The notes under the pieces: generated by a model | What the model saw: only the letters and a program-made list of their open reading frames with translations | The model's database searches: none | Told to the model about the DNA's origin: nothing | Shown: one piece after another, positions 28,761-37,206 of the stretch | Position numbering within the stretch: position 1 is the first letter of the stretch | How the letters are laid out: every line of letters starts with the position of its first letter | Assembly (NCBI GenBank): GCA_031290475.1 | Contig: JAITNM010000046.1 | Span: forward strand, 1-45,757 | Length of the DNA stretch: 45,757 nucleotides | DNA from: Treponema sp. | GTDB lineage: Bacteria; Spirochaetota; Spirochaetia; Treponematales; Breznakiellaceae | Direction: 5' to 3' | Translations under genes and position numbers: made by a program

Positions 28761-29774
28761 ATGAACAAGGTGCGAATCGGCTCCGTCGGCCTGGGCCGTT
28801 TGGGGCTCAGACATGCGGAAAACATTGCCTCAAGAATGCAGAACGCCGAACTGGCCGCCCTCTGCGATGTGGATAAATCCAAGCTGGAGGAGACGGCGGA
28901 CCGGCTGGAGGTTCGGCGCCGCTTTACCTCCTTTGAAGAACTAATCGCCTGCAAGGATATTGACGCGGTAGTTTTAGTGTCGCCCTCGGCATTGCACACT
29001 AAACAAATCGCCGCCGCCCTGGCTGCGGGGAAGCATGTCTTTTCCGAGAAACCCCTGGGGGTCACGGTGGAAGAATGCAGGCAGGCTGAAAAGGCGGTGG
29101 AGGCCCATCCGGACCTAGTGTTCATGCTGGGGTTCATGCGGCGTTTCGACGAATCCTACCAATACGCCCATGACAAGGTGGCCGCAGGGGAAATAGGGAG
29201 ACCCGTGCTTTTCCGTTCCTACAGCCAGGACCCGGAAAAATTCATCCAGGGCGCCATCGCTTTTGCCCCCCACTCCGGGGGGCAGTTTCTGGACATGGCG
29301 GTCCACGATATTGATTTGGCCCGGTGGTTTACCGGTTCGGAGCCGGAGACGGTCTACGCCATCGGCGGCTGCTACGCCCATCCCGAATTCGCCCAATACC
29401 AGGACGGGGACAACGTATCCTGTCTGATGAAATTCAAAAATGACTGCATGGTGTTCCTCTTCGCCGGCCGTACCGCCCCCCACGGGTACAATGTGGAAAC
29501 CGAGATCATCGGCGCCAAGGGGATACTCCGGATCGCCTCGGTGCCCCAGAAAAACCTGGTGGAAGTTCTGGACGAACACGGGGTCAGAAAAGAATGCAGC
29601 GAAAATTTTCTGGAACGCTTTGATACCGCCTATGTCAACGAGGTTCAGGAATTTGTCAACTGCATTACTACCGGGCGCAAACCGGCGGTAACGGTTTACG
29701 ATGGAAAGCGGGTGTCGGAGATCGCCTATGTCTGTAAATCCGCCTTTGAACAGGGAGTTCTGCTAAAATTCTAA
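28761..29774 (+). CDS. Gfo/Idh/MocA dehydrogenase (inositol 2-dehydrogenase-like, second copy)
   Basis: 337 residues. Rossmann motif IGSVGLGRLGLRHAENIASR, catalytic Lys in VFSEKPLGVTVEECRQ, GFMRRFDESYQYAHDKV, and active-site FLDMAVHDIDLARWF. It differs clearly from the IolG at 23825, so it may act on scyllo-, D-chiro-inositol or a related compound, as IolW/IolX/IolU paralogues do elsewhere. ATG 28761 is four bases after the permease stop and in the transporter operon, which argues it processes the imported substrate. Confidence 0.85.
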   Translation: MNKVRIGSVGLGRLGLRHAENIASRMQNAELAALCDVDKSKLEETADRLEVRRRFTSFEELIACKDIDAVVLVSPSALHTKQIAAALAAGKHVFSEKPLGVTVEECRQAEKAVEAHPDLVFMLGFMRRFDESYQYAHDKVAAGEIGRPVLFRSYSQDPEKFIQGAIAFAPHSGGQFLDMAVHDIDLARWFTGSEPETVYAIGGCYAHPEFAQYQDGDNVSCLMKFKNDCMVFLFAGRTAPHGYNVETEIIGAKGILRIASVPQKNLVEVLDEHGVRKECSENFLERFDTAYVNEVQEFVNCITTGRKPAVTVYDGKRVSEIAYVCKSAFEQGVLLKF

Positions 29775-29857
29775 CAAGGCTTCACTTTTTTCGACAGCCT
29801 GTTTTTATGGGGTTAATTTTTTTATAGAATTACAGAAATGGCATCAAGGATGGCGGA

Positions 29858-30856
29858 ATGATCAGCATCAAGGATATAGCAAAACAGGCAGGCATGTCTG
29901 CGGCAACAGTTTCCCGGGTTGTAAATGGAAAAAATAACGTAAACGCCGAAAAACGTAAACAGATTCTGGAAATTATTGAAGAAACAGGCTATGTACCGAA
30001 CAAAGCGGCGCGGAGCATGGTTTTGCAGCGGAGTTTTACGGTAGGAATTGTGATTCCCGATACCTTCAATATGTTTCAGCGGCAGCTCTTTTCCATTATT
30101 GAGCGGTATCTGGAGACCTTCGGCTACCATACCATTTTTTTCTTCGTGCAATTTGAGACTTCCAGCGAGGAAACCTGTCTTAACCGCCTTAAGGCGGAAA
30201 CGCTGGATGGGATTATCCTGATCCATGAAATAAAAATTCCGGCGTTTTATGACTATCTGCTTAGAACAGGGCTTCCCGCGGTTACCGCCACGTTTTCGTA
30301 TCCCGGCATAGCTTCCATTCATGTGAACGAAGAACAGGCCTCCACGGATGCGGTAAATCACCTTATTGGTCTGGGACACCGGAAAATAAAAATGATAAGC
30401 GGCGACGGCTTTACGTTTGGCAGACAACGGGCGGAGGGGTTTTTTCAGGCCCTGACGGCGGCGGACATTCCCTGGGAAGAACGCAGCGTGGTATTTGTCC
30501 CGCACTACACTTCGGAATTCGGCATGTACGGCATGAGGGAGCTGCTCCTCCGGGACCGGGATTTTTCCGCCGTCTTCGCCGCCACCGACGAGCTTGCCAT
30601 TGGGGCTATCCGGGTGCTTAAGGACGAGGGGATCCGGGCGCCCGAGGATGTGTCGGTAATCGGGTTTGACGACATTGATATTTCAAGTTATATCGTCCCC
30701 CGGCTTACAACCATACGGCAGCCCCTGGGAGAAATGGGGGAACAGATCGCCCTGACCCTGCACCGGCATATCAGCGGCATGAACAGCGACACCCGGCAAC
30801 AGGTATTCTCCTATCGGCTCATCGTCAGGGAATCTACCTGCGCGGCAGCCCGGTAG
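29858..30856 (+). CDS. LacI-family transcriptional regulator
   Basis: 332 residues. N-terminal LacI helix-turn-helix (ISIKDIAKQAGMSAATVSRV, VNGKNNVNAEKRKQILEII) and hinge helix region YVPNKAARSMVLQRS, followed by a periplasmic-binding-type effector domain (TVGIVIPDTFNMFQRQLF ... SVIGFDDIDISSYIVPRLTT). It lies 83 bases after the second dehydrogenase, probably with its own transcript since no operator copy is seen before it. Expected to bind the two TGAAAACGTTTGCA sites controlling the inositol genes, released by inositol or a catabolite. Confidence 0.9.
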   Translation: MISIKDIAKQAGMSAATVSRVVNGKNNVNAEKRKQILEIIEETGYVPNKAARSMVLQRSFTVGIVIPDTFNMFQRQLFSIIERYLETFGYHTIFFFVQFETSSEETCLNRLKAETLDGIILIHEIKIPAFYDYLLRTGLPAVTATFSYPGIASIHVNEEQASTDAVNHLIGLGHRKIKMISGDGFTFGRQRAEGFFQALTAADIPWEERSVVFVPHYTSEFGMYGMRELLLRDRDFSAVFAATDELAIGAIRVLKDEGIRAPEDVSVIGFDDIDISSYIVPRLTTIRQPLGEMGEQIALTLHRHISGMNSDTRQQVFSYRLIVRESTCAAAR

Positions 30857-30875
30857 TGTCATTGGCGTATAACGT

Positions 30876-31262
30876 TCATCCCTTTCGAATATACAGCGGT
30901 ATGGAAGTGAGTTCCTTTTCATCAATGTATAACACAAATTTTACTACTCCGTTGCTCCGGAACTGGAGATTGGAAATGGTGAACACCAGGTGGGACACGG
31001 CGGTGGCATTTCCCACACCCTTCACTTCAATGTTGCCGCCTATAGACTCCATGTTCATTTCACCGTCCAGGTCCCTGGTCTCGATACGAAAACTGTGGTT
31101 CGAAAATTCAAAAAGGTCAAACCGCAGACGAATCACTACCGAAAGCTGGGGATGAACGCAGGGAAAGTTCCGCGCAATAATGGTATCGAAAGTACCAACA
31201 ATAGTAAGCTTGCCGCCGTTCTCCTGGGCAAAATCGCAGAAAGTAAAAATTTCGGTTCTCAT
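30876..31262 (-). CDS. DUF6941-type protein of unknown function
   Basis: 128 residues, cytoplasmic, predicted all-beta. The layout TFCDFAQENGGKLTIVGTFD, IIARNFPCVHPQLSVVIRLR, then IETRDLDG and a closing DEKELTSIPLYIR fits the small uncharacterised family I know as DUF6941. ATG 31262 overlaps the stop of the preceding hydrolase gene (ATGA), so they are coupled. No function is known. Confidence 0.7.
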   Translation of the reverse strand: MRTEIFTFCDFAQENGGKLTIVGTFDTIIARNFPCVHPQLSVVIRLRFDLFEFSNHSFRIETRDLDGEMNMESIGGNIEVKGVGNATAVSHLVFTISNLQFRSNGVVKFVLYIDEKELTSIPLYIRKG

Positions 31263-32293
31263 GGTTGTTTACCCGGAACGGCTCCGGCCGTGATCCGGTC
31301 TCCCCGGGCAATGGCTTTTTGGACAAATTGAATTACCCGTTTTTGATATTCTTCGGGATTAACCCCGAAGGCTTCCGCATGTCTTGCCCCGGAAACCACA
31401 AAGAGTTCCTTAGAAGCGGGACAAGCTTCGTACAGGGTATGTACCATAGAAAAAGGAACAAACCTGTCCGCGTCGCCATGGATGAACAGCACGGGGATCT
31501 TTACCCTGCGGATCCGTTCAAGGGGGGAAACTTCTTCAAAGGCATAAGCGGCCTTGGATTTTGAGATACGGCTTGTAGCCTTCATGAGGCGGGAACTCCG
31601 TATATGGTAGCGGGTCTGCATTTGCGCGTAAAGTTCATCTTCCAGTGAAGAGTACCCGCAATCTTCCACCACCGCCAGAACTTCATCCGGCAGGGCCGCT
31701 TCCCCGGCGGTTATCATCACCGTAGCGGCGCCCATGGAAACCCCGTGGAGCACAATCCCTGCGCCGCCGCCTGAGGCGCCGGTTTTAGTTCGGGACAGGG
31801 CCCAATCGATCCAGCGGAGGTAATCCAGCCGGTCAAGCCAGCCGAACCCGATATAGGCCCCCTCGGAAGCGCCATGGGCGCGGGCATGGGGCATAAGGAT
31901 ATTGAACCCCAGGTCACGGTAGTAAAATTCAGCAAAAGAACTGAGCTGCTTCCCGTTCCCGGTATACCCGTGGGCAAGGATAACCGTATAGGGGCTCCCC
32001 CTCCCCGCGGCGTCCCGGCAAGCCAGGTAATAACCCCGCAATAACAGGCCGTCATGGGAGGAGATCTCCACAAGCTGCCGTTCAACCCGGTCAATCCAGG
32101 GAGGAAGGGCTGGGGTAAGGCCGCCTTTCTTCCCCGGGAGCCTGTCGGGCTTATCGCCGCGCAAGAACGCCTCTGCCGGAATATCTTTCCGCTTTATAAT
32201 ATAATAGAAAAAAAAGACCGGGGACAACGAAATTCCCAGAACCGCAAAAAGAAGCGCCGCCGCCGCAATACAAAGTCCAATTTTTATTATCAA
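31259..32293 (-). CDS. Membrane-anchored alpha/beta hydrolase (YqkD-like)
   Basis: 344 residues starting at TTG 32293, with GGAGGG 8 bases upstream. N-terminal membrane helix IGLCIAAAALLFAVLGISLS anchors it. The hydrolase domain has the oxyanion loop TVILAHGYTGNGKQL, nucleophile elbow GIVLHGVSMGAATVM (Ser of GVSMG), acid region VLFIHGDADRFVP and His in SGARHAEAFGVNPEEY. Resembles YqkD/BEM46-type serine hydrolases of unknown substrate. Divergent from dnaE; its stop overlaps the DUF6941 start. Confidence 0.85.
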   Translation of the reverse strand: MIIKIGLCIAAAALLFAVLGISLSPVFFFYYIIKRKDIPAEAFLRGDKPDRLPGKKGGLTPALPPWIDRVERQLVEISSHDGLLLRGYYLACRDAAGRGSPYTVILAHGYTGNGKQLSSFAEFYYRDLGFNILMPHARAHGASEGAYIGFGWLDRLDYLRWIDWALSRTKTGASGGGAGIVLHGVSMGAATVMITAGEAALPDEVLAVVEDCGYSSLEDELYAQMQTRYHIRSSRLMKATSRISKSKAAYAFEEVSPLERIRRVKIPVLFIHGDADRFVPFSMVHTLYEACPASKELFVVSGARHAEAFGVNPEEYQKRVIQFVQKAIARGDRITAGAVPGKQP

Positions 32294-32347
32294 AAAACGC
32301 CCTCCGCCCCTTATAGTATATTACTTTTCAGAAGTCCTGCCAGGGTA

Positions 32348-32376
32348 TGGACCGGATAATCCAAACCGGGTAAAAT
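32348..32376 (+). promoter_or_regulatory. Possible dnaE promoter, near-leaderless
   Basis: TGGACC (32348-32353), 17-base spacer, TAAAAT (32371-32376), eight bases before ATG 32385. No Shine-Dalgarno is seen. The predicted leader is zero to two bases. Confidence 0.45.
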
Positions 32377-32384
32377 AGTATGCC

Positions 32385-35300
32385 ATGACCGATTTTGTCC
32401 ACCTCCATGTCCATTCGGATTTTTCCCTCCAGGATGCCGCCGTTTCGGTGACGAGCCTCTGCGACCGGGCGGAAGAGCTGGGGATGAAGTATCTGGCCTT
32501 GACCGACCACGGGAATATGTTTGGCGCCATGGAATTTCTGGCTGCCTGCAAGGAAAATGGCAAACATGAAAAGCGGGCAAACCCCATTAAGCCCATTATC
32601 GGCTGTGAGGTCTACACGGCCCCCGGCTCGCGTTTCGAGAAGAAAGGCTCCGAAAGCGATAATAAATACTACCATTTGATTCTGCTCGCGGAAAACCGGG
32701 AAGGTTACTTCAACCTGGTAAAGCTCTGTTCCTCCGCCTATACCGAGGGTTTTTATTACCGCCCCCGGGTCGATGACGAACTCCTCACCCAATACCACGA
32801 GGGGCTTATCGCCCTTTCGGCCTGTGTTTCCGGGGAGATCCCCAAGCTCATCCAGGGGGGAGACCTTGCGGGGGCGGAGGCCAAAGCCCTGCATTACCGG
32901 GATCTTTTTGGGGAAGGGAATTTCTACCTGGAAATCCAGGATCACGGCATTCCCCGGGGTGTACTCCGGAACGCCGATCTGTCTCAAAAGGACATCAACA
33001 AAGCCGTTGTGGAAATTTCCCGAAAGACCGGTATCCCCCTGGTGGCGACCAATGACGTTCACTACCTCGACCGGGAAGATTCGGTAGCCCACGATGTGCT
33101 GCTCTGTGTCGGCACCGGGAAACTCAGAACCGAGGTAAAACGCAAAAAATACTATGGGGATCAGTTCTACTTCAAAACCGGCGATGAGATGGCGGCCCTG
33201 TTCCCTGAATATCCTGAAGCCATCGCCAATACGGTGAAGATAGCCGGGCGCTGCAATCCGGATGTGCCGAAGATTACGCAAAAGGAGCTGCCTAAATATC
33301 TGCCGGATTTCGAGATACCTTTGGGCTTTGCCGATGCCGGCGCGTACCTGCGGCGCCTGACGATGGAAGGGCTTCCCAAACGTTATCACGATATGAGTGA
33401 ACAGGTGAAGAAGCAGGCCGAATACGAGCTTGACGTGATTATCAAGATGAACTTTGCGGGCTACTTCCTTATCGTGGCGGACTTTATCAACTGGGCTAAG
33501 GACCGGGGTATTTCCGTGGGGCCGGGCCGGGGGTCCGGGGCGGGTTCCATTGTGGCCTACGCGCTCAGGATCACCGACATTGATCCGCTCAAGTACGGAT
33601 TGCTGTTCGAGCGTTTCCTCAACCCGGAACGGATTTCCATGCCGGACTTTGACGTGGACTTCTGTAATGAACGCCGGGAAGAAGTGATGCAATATGTGAC
33701 AAAAAAGTACGGCAAGGAACGGGTAGGGCAGATCATCACTTTTGGCACCCTGGGCGCCAAACAGGTGATCAAGGATGTGGCGCGGGTTTTGGACATCACT
33801 ATTGGTGAGTCCGAATCGATCACGAAGCTCATTCCCAAGGATCCCAAGATCACCCTGGCCAGGGCTTTTGAAGATGAGCCGCAGTTGGGCGAATTGGAAC
33901 AAGATCCCCGGTATACCGAACTTTTCAGCCTGGCCCGGAAACTTGAAGGGCTGCACCGCCATTCAAGCCTTCACGCCGCCGGGGTGGTGATTGGCAAATC
34001 GGAACTGGATAACTACGTGCCCCTCTACCGGGATTCCAAGACCGGGGGCATAGCTACCCAGTACACCATGAACTATCTGGAAAACTGCGGCCTGGTAAAG
34101 ATGGACTTTCTGGGTCTCAAGACCCTGGACCTAATCAAAAATACGGTTGATATTATTCATGGCAAAGGCGGACAATACGCGAACTTCGACATTGATACTG
34201 TTGATGAACATGATCCCGCCACCTACGCCATGCTTGGGGAAGAACAGAACGAAGGGATATTCCAGTTTGAAAGAAACTGGTGGAAGGAAATACTGCGCAA
34301 GGCAAAGCCCGCGAGCATTGATGAACTTACCGCCCTCACCAGTTTGGGCCGGCCCGGCCCCATGCAGTTTATCCCCCAGTTTATTGAATCAAAGTGGAAC
34401 CCCCAGGTTATCCGCTACCCGGACCCCTCCCTGGAAGATGTGCTTAAGGAAACCTACGGCGTTATCGTGTACCAGGAACAGGTTATGCAGGTGGCCCGGA
34501 TCATCGCGGGGTACAGCATGGGACAGGCGGATCTGCTCCGCCGGGCCATGGGGAAAAAGAAAAAGGAAATCATCGACGCGGAAAAGGAACCCTTCCTTGC
34601 CGGCGCGGAAAAGCAGGGATATTCCCGGGAAAAGGCAGGGGAAATATACGACATTCTCGTCCCCTTCGCGGGCTACGGTTTTAACAAGAGCCATGCGGCG
34701 GCGTATTCGGTGCTTTCGTTCCGCACCGCCTACTTAAAGGCGAACTTCCCCGCGGAATTTATGGCCGCGAACCTCTCCAACGAAATCGGCGCGGCGGACA
34801 AGGAAAAACTGCCCGAGTACATTGCGGTTACCCGGAGACTGGACATTCCCCTCGACCCGCCGGATGTAAACCGCTCGGACAGGCTTTTTACCGTGGTAGA
34901 AGGCCGCATTGTCTACGGCCTCAAGGCTATCAAGGGCATCGGCGACAGCCCGGCGGAAGAGATCATCCGCGGCCGGAAGGAAGGCGGACCGTACAGGAGT
35001 TTTATGGATTTTCTTGACCGGGTGAACCTGAAATCCACCGGTAAGATCGAAGGCGATCCTGATAGGCGGGAAAACGCGGTGGGCAAGAAGGTAGTAGAAC
35101 TGCTCGTTAAGACCGGCGCCTTTGACAAATTTGGCGTTGACCGGGCAGTGCTGCTGGGGAATCTGGAAACGGCGGTGGATTACGCCCAGAGCAAAAAAGA
35201 TGACAAGAAGTTCGGCCAGGTGAGCCTTTTTGAAAATACGGGAGAACAGGACTACCTGGAATTTGAATTCAAAGAATTCCCGGTTATGGATCGGATGGAA

Positions 35301-36542
35301 AAGCTCAACATCGAAAAAGAGCTTATCGGTTTTTATATCTCGGGGCACCCCCTGGACGATTATAAGGCAGCCTGGGAAAAGTTTGTAGCGCTGAATCTGT
35401 CAAAGGCCGAAGAAGCGCCCGAGACGGTTTATATGCTGATTGGCATTTTGAAATCCATAAAAACGCACTCGGACAAGACCGGGAAAGCCATGGCTTTCGC
35501 TTCCCTCCAGGATTATAACGGCGAAATAGATTTAGTGTTTTTCGGGAAAGTTTGGGAAAGCTGTCAGAATAAGATAAAAGAGGGGGACCGTATTGCGGTT
35601 AAGGGCAGGCTGGACCTGAAACGGGGCAGGCCTACCCTGCAGGTTTCTTCCGCCCTGGAACAGGAAAACCTCGGGGTTGATGAAGAATTAAACCGCTTCG
35701 CCGCTTCGAGCCACCCCCTGGATCAGTTCAAAGAAGCCTGGAAACAGTTTGTCACCCTGGATCTTGCCAATCCCAAAAATTCCCCTGAAGGCTCATACAC
35801 CCTTATCGGAATTCTGACCAGGCTGAGTTCCCACAAGGATAAAAATGACAATGACATGGCTTTTGGCTCCCTCCAGGATTATAATGGTGAAATAGATTTA
35901 GTGTTCTTTGCGAAAGCCTGGAAGGAGTGCCAGGGACTCATTTTTGAGGAAGACAAGATCGCGGTCAAGGGCAGGCTGGATCTGAAACGGGACAAACCGG
36001 GTTTCCAGGTGAGCTCCCTCCTGGACATTGAACAGCTCAGGCGGCGGGCGGTAAAGGCCGCTGCCAATTCCGCGTCTTCCGGCGCTGCAACCGCGGCCGG
36101 CGGGGAACCCCTCCCGGCTCGGGAAGAAAGCGGCGGCCGGCCGGCGGCGGACGCCCCCCTCCCCCCGCCGGCCGCCGCTCCCGCGGGGGCCCTTGGCCCG
36201 CCAGACCCGGTTTTCCCCGGAGCGGCGGACGGCAGGGAAAGCCCGGCTGCGGCGGAATTTCCGGCCGGGCCGGAAATTCCTGCAAGGGACGAAAAGGCGC
36301 CTTCGGACCGGGAAGGACATATCCGGCTCAGGCAGGAGGCGGCGGAAAGGGAGGACGCCCTTTTTATGCTGCGGGACTACCTCTTGGAAACCCCGGGGCC
36401 CTGTATGGTGTTCATCCATGTTCCGGTGGGAGCCAGGGAAATGGTGATCCGCACCGATTCCCAGATCCGTACTGCCGCAGACAGCGCGTGTCTTAACGCC
36501 CTTAAAAACCAGGGAGCGGTTGCCGCAGTATGGGCCGCATAA
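32385..36542 (+). CDS. dnaE: DNA polymerase III alpha subunit with duplicated OB-fold region
   Basis: 1385 residues against about 1160 in E. coli. N-terminal PHP domain (FVHLHVHSDFSLQDA, LALTDHGNMFGAMEF); palm with GPGRGSGAGSIVAYALRITD and the catalytic aspartates of MPDFDVDFCNE; fingers with YQEQVMQVARIIAGYSMGQA; beta-binding and tandem HhH region (YGLKAIKGIGDSPAEEII). The SGHPLD plus OB-fold module occurs twice, residues 988-1109 and 1110-1231, an in-frame 366-bp tandem duplication. Residues ~1245-1320 are an Ala/Pro/Gly linker leading to a C-terminal domain (MLRDYLLETPGPCMVFIHVP). Main replicative polymerase. Near-leaderless start. Confidence 0.96.
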   Translation: MTDFVHLHVHSDFSLQDAAVSVTSLCDRAEELGMKYLALTDHGNMFGAMEFLAACKENGKHEKRANPIKPIIGCEVYTAPGSRFEKKGSESDNKYYHLILLAENREGYFNLVKLCSSAYTEGFYYRPRVDDELLTQYHEGLIALSACVSGEIPKLIQGGDLAGAEAKALHYRDLFGEGNFYLEIQDHGIPRGVLRNADLSQKDINKAVVEISRKTGIPLVATNDVHYLDREDSVAHDVLLCVGTGKLRTEVKRKKYYGDQFYFKTGDEMAALFPEYPEAIANTVKIAGRCNPDVPKITQKELPKYLPDFEIPLGFADAGAYLRRLTMEGLPKRYHDMSEQVKKQAEYELDVIIKMNFAGYFLIVADFINWAKDRGISVGPGRGSGAGSIVAYALRITDIDPLKYGLLFERFLNPERISMPDFDVDFCNERREEVMQYVTKKYGKERVGQIITFGTLGAKQVIKDVARVLDITIGESESITKLIPKDPKITLARAFEDEPQLGELEQDPRYTELFSLARKLEGLHRHSSLHAAGVVIGKSELDNYVPLYRDSKTGGIATQYTMNYLENCGLVKMDFLGLKTLDLIKNTVDIIHGKGGQYANFDIDTVDEHDPATYAMLGEEQNEGIFQFERNWWKEILRKAKPASIDELTALTSLGRPGPMQFIPQFIESKWNPQVIRYPDPSLEDVLKETYGVIVYQEQVMQVARIIAGYSMGQADLLRRAMGKKKKEIIDAEKEPFLAGAEKQGYSREKAGEIYDILVPFAGYGFNKSHAAAYSVLSFRTAYLKANFPAEFMAANLSNEIGAADKEKLPEYIAVTRRLDIPLDPPDVNRSDRLFTVVEGRIVYGLKAIKGIGDSPAEEIIRGRKEGGPYRSFMDFLDRVNLKSTGKIEGDPDRRENAVGKKVVELLVKTGAFDKFGVDRAVLLGNLETAVDYAQSKKDDKKFGQVSLFENTGEQDYLEFEFKEFPVMDRMEKLNIEKELIGFYISGHPLDDYKAAWEKFVALNLSKAEEAPETVYMLIGILKSIKTHSDKTGKAMAFASLQDYNGEIDLVFFGKVWESCQNKIKEGDRIAVKGRLDLKRGRPTLQVSSALEQENLGVDEELNRFAASSHPLDQFKEAWKQFVTLDLANPKNSPEGSYTLIGILTRLSSHKDKNDNDMAFGSLQDYNGEIDLVFFAKAWKECQGLIFEEDKIAVKGRLDLKRDKPGFQVSSLLDIEQLRRRAVKAAANSASSGAATAAGGEPLPAREESGGRPAADAPLPPPAAAPAGALGPPDPVFPGAADGRESPAAAEFPAGPEIPARDEKAPSDREGHIRLRQEAAEREDALFMLRDYLLETPGPCMVFIHVPVGAREMVIRTDSQIRTAADSACLNALKNQGAVAAVWAA
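35346..36050 (+). repeat. Tandem 366-bp duplication inside dnaE
   Basis: Unit boundaries are set by CACCCCCTGGA at 35346 and 35712, and by CATGGCTTT at 35489 and 35855: both spaced exactly 366 bases (122 codons). The best-conserved stretch (35489-35556 versus 35855-35922) encodes SLQDYNGEIDLVFF in both copies. Divergence elsewhere shows the event is not recent. Confidence 0.9.
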
Positions 36543-36582
36543 AAAAAACACGGCCGTTAGGCCGCACAGGAAAGAGGTAATC

Positions 36583-37170
36583 ATGCGGGTTTTGATGAAT
36601 ATTTTAAGCGGCCTCACGAATCTATACATGATTCTCATTTTTATCCGGGTCATGCTGACATGGTTCGGCAGAATTGCATACTCAAGGCCGGTAGATATAC
36701 TGTGCCGGTTTACCGATCCCTACCTTAACTGGTTCCGCCGTTTCCCCATACTGAGGGTAGTTAACCTGGACCTCTCGCCTATTGCCGCCCTGGCGGTCCT
36801 CTCGGTGGTAAATAGCATCTTTCTTACCCTGGGCCGCTATGGTTCCATTACCCTGGGCTTCATTCTGGGAATGATCCTCTCCGCCATTTGGTCCATTCTG
36901 TCCTTTGTGCTGGGCTTCTTCCTCATCATTCTGGTCTTGCGGTTCATCGCGTATATAACTAACCGTAACGTGTATCGATCGTTCTGGCGGATCATCGATA
37001 CTCTCTCTCAACCCATCCTCTTCCGGATTAACCGGATCATCTTTCGGAATAGAATAGTGCGCTACCATACCGGACTCCTGGTTTCAATAACGGTACTCTT
37101 GGCGCTTTGGACGGGCTTGGGTTTCCTGGTGCGCCAGGGAATAAACCTGCTCATAAGGCTGCCGCTTTAA
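36583..37170 (+). CDS. YggT-family membrane protein
   Basis: 195 residues with two YGGT modules: an N-terminal pair of helices around LTNLYMILIFIRVMLTWFGR then CRFTDPYLNWFRRF, and a second FLIILVLRFIAYITNRNVYRSFWRIIDTLSQPILFRI. This helix-amphipathic-helix pattern is the family mark; YggT proteins are linked to osmotic or cell-division functions in other bacteria and CCB3/SepF-type neighbourhoods, but the role is unresolved. ATG 36583 has GAGG upstream; it follows dnaE by 40 bases and precedes recG. Confidence 0.85.
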   Translation: MRVLMNILSGLTNLYMILIFIRVMLTWFGRIAYSRPVDILCRFTDPYLNWFRRFPILRVVNLDLSPIAALAVLSVVNSIFLTLGRYGSITLGFILGMILSAIWSILSFVLGFFLIILVLRFIAYITNRNVYRSFWRIIDTLSQPILFRINRIIFRNRIVRYHTGLLVSITVLLALWTGLGFLVRQGINLLIRLPL

Positions 37171-37206
37171 GCGCCGCCCGTCCGGCTGAAGTGGGGGACT
37201 TTATTC

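Noticed and set aside
32328-33962. 544-codon minus-strand open frame antisense to the dnaE 5' half
   Set aside because: No domain character, and it overlaps the unmistakable PHP and polymerase motifs of dnaE. A codon-usage shadow.
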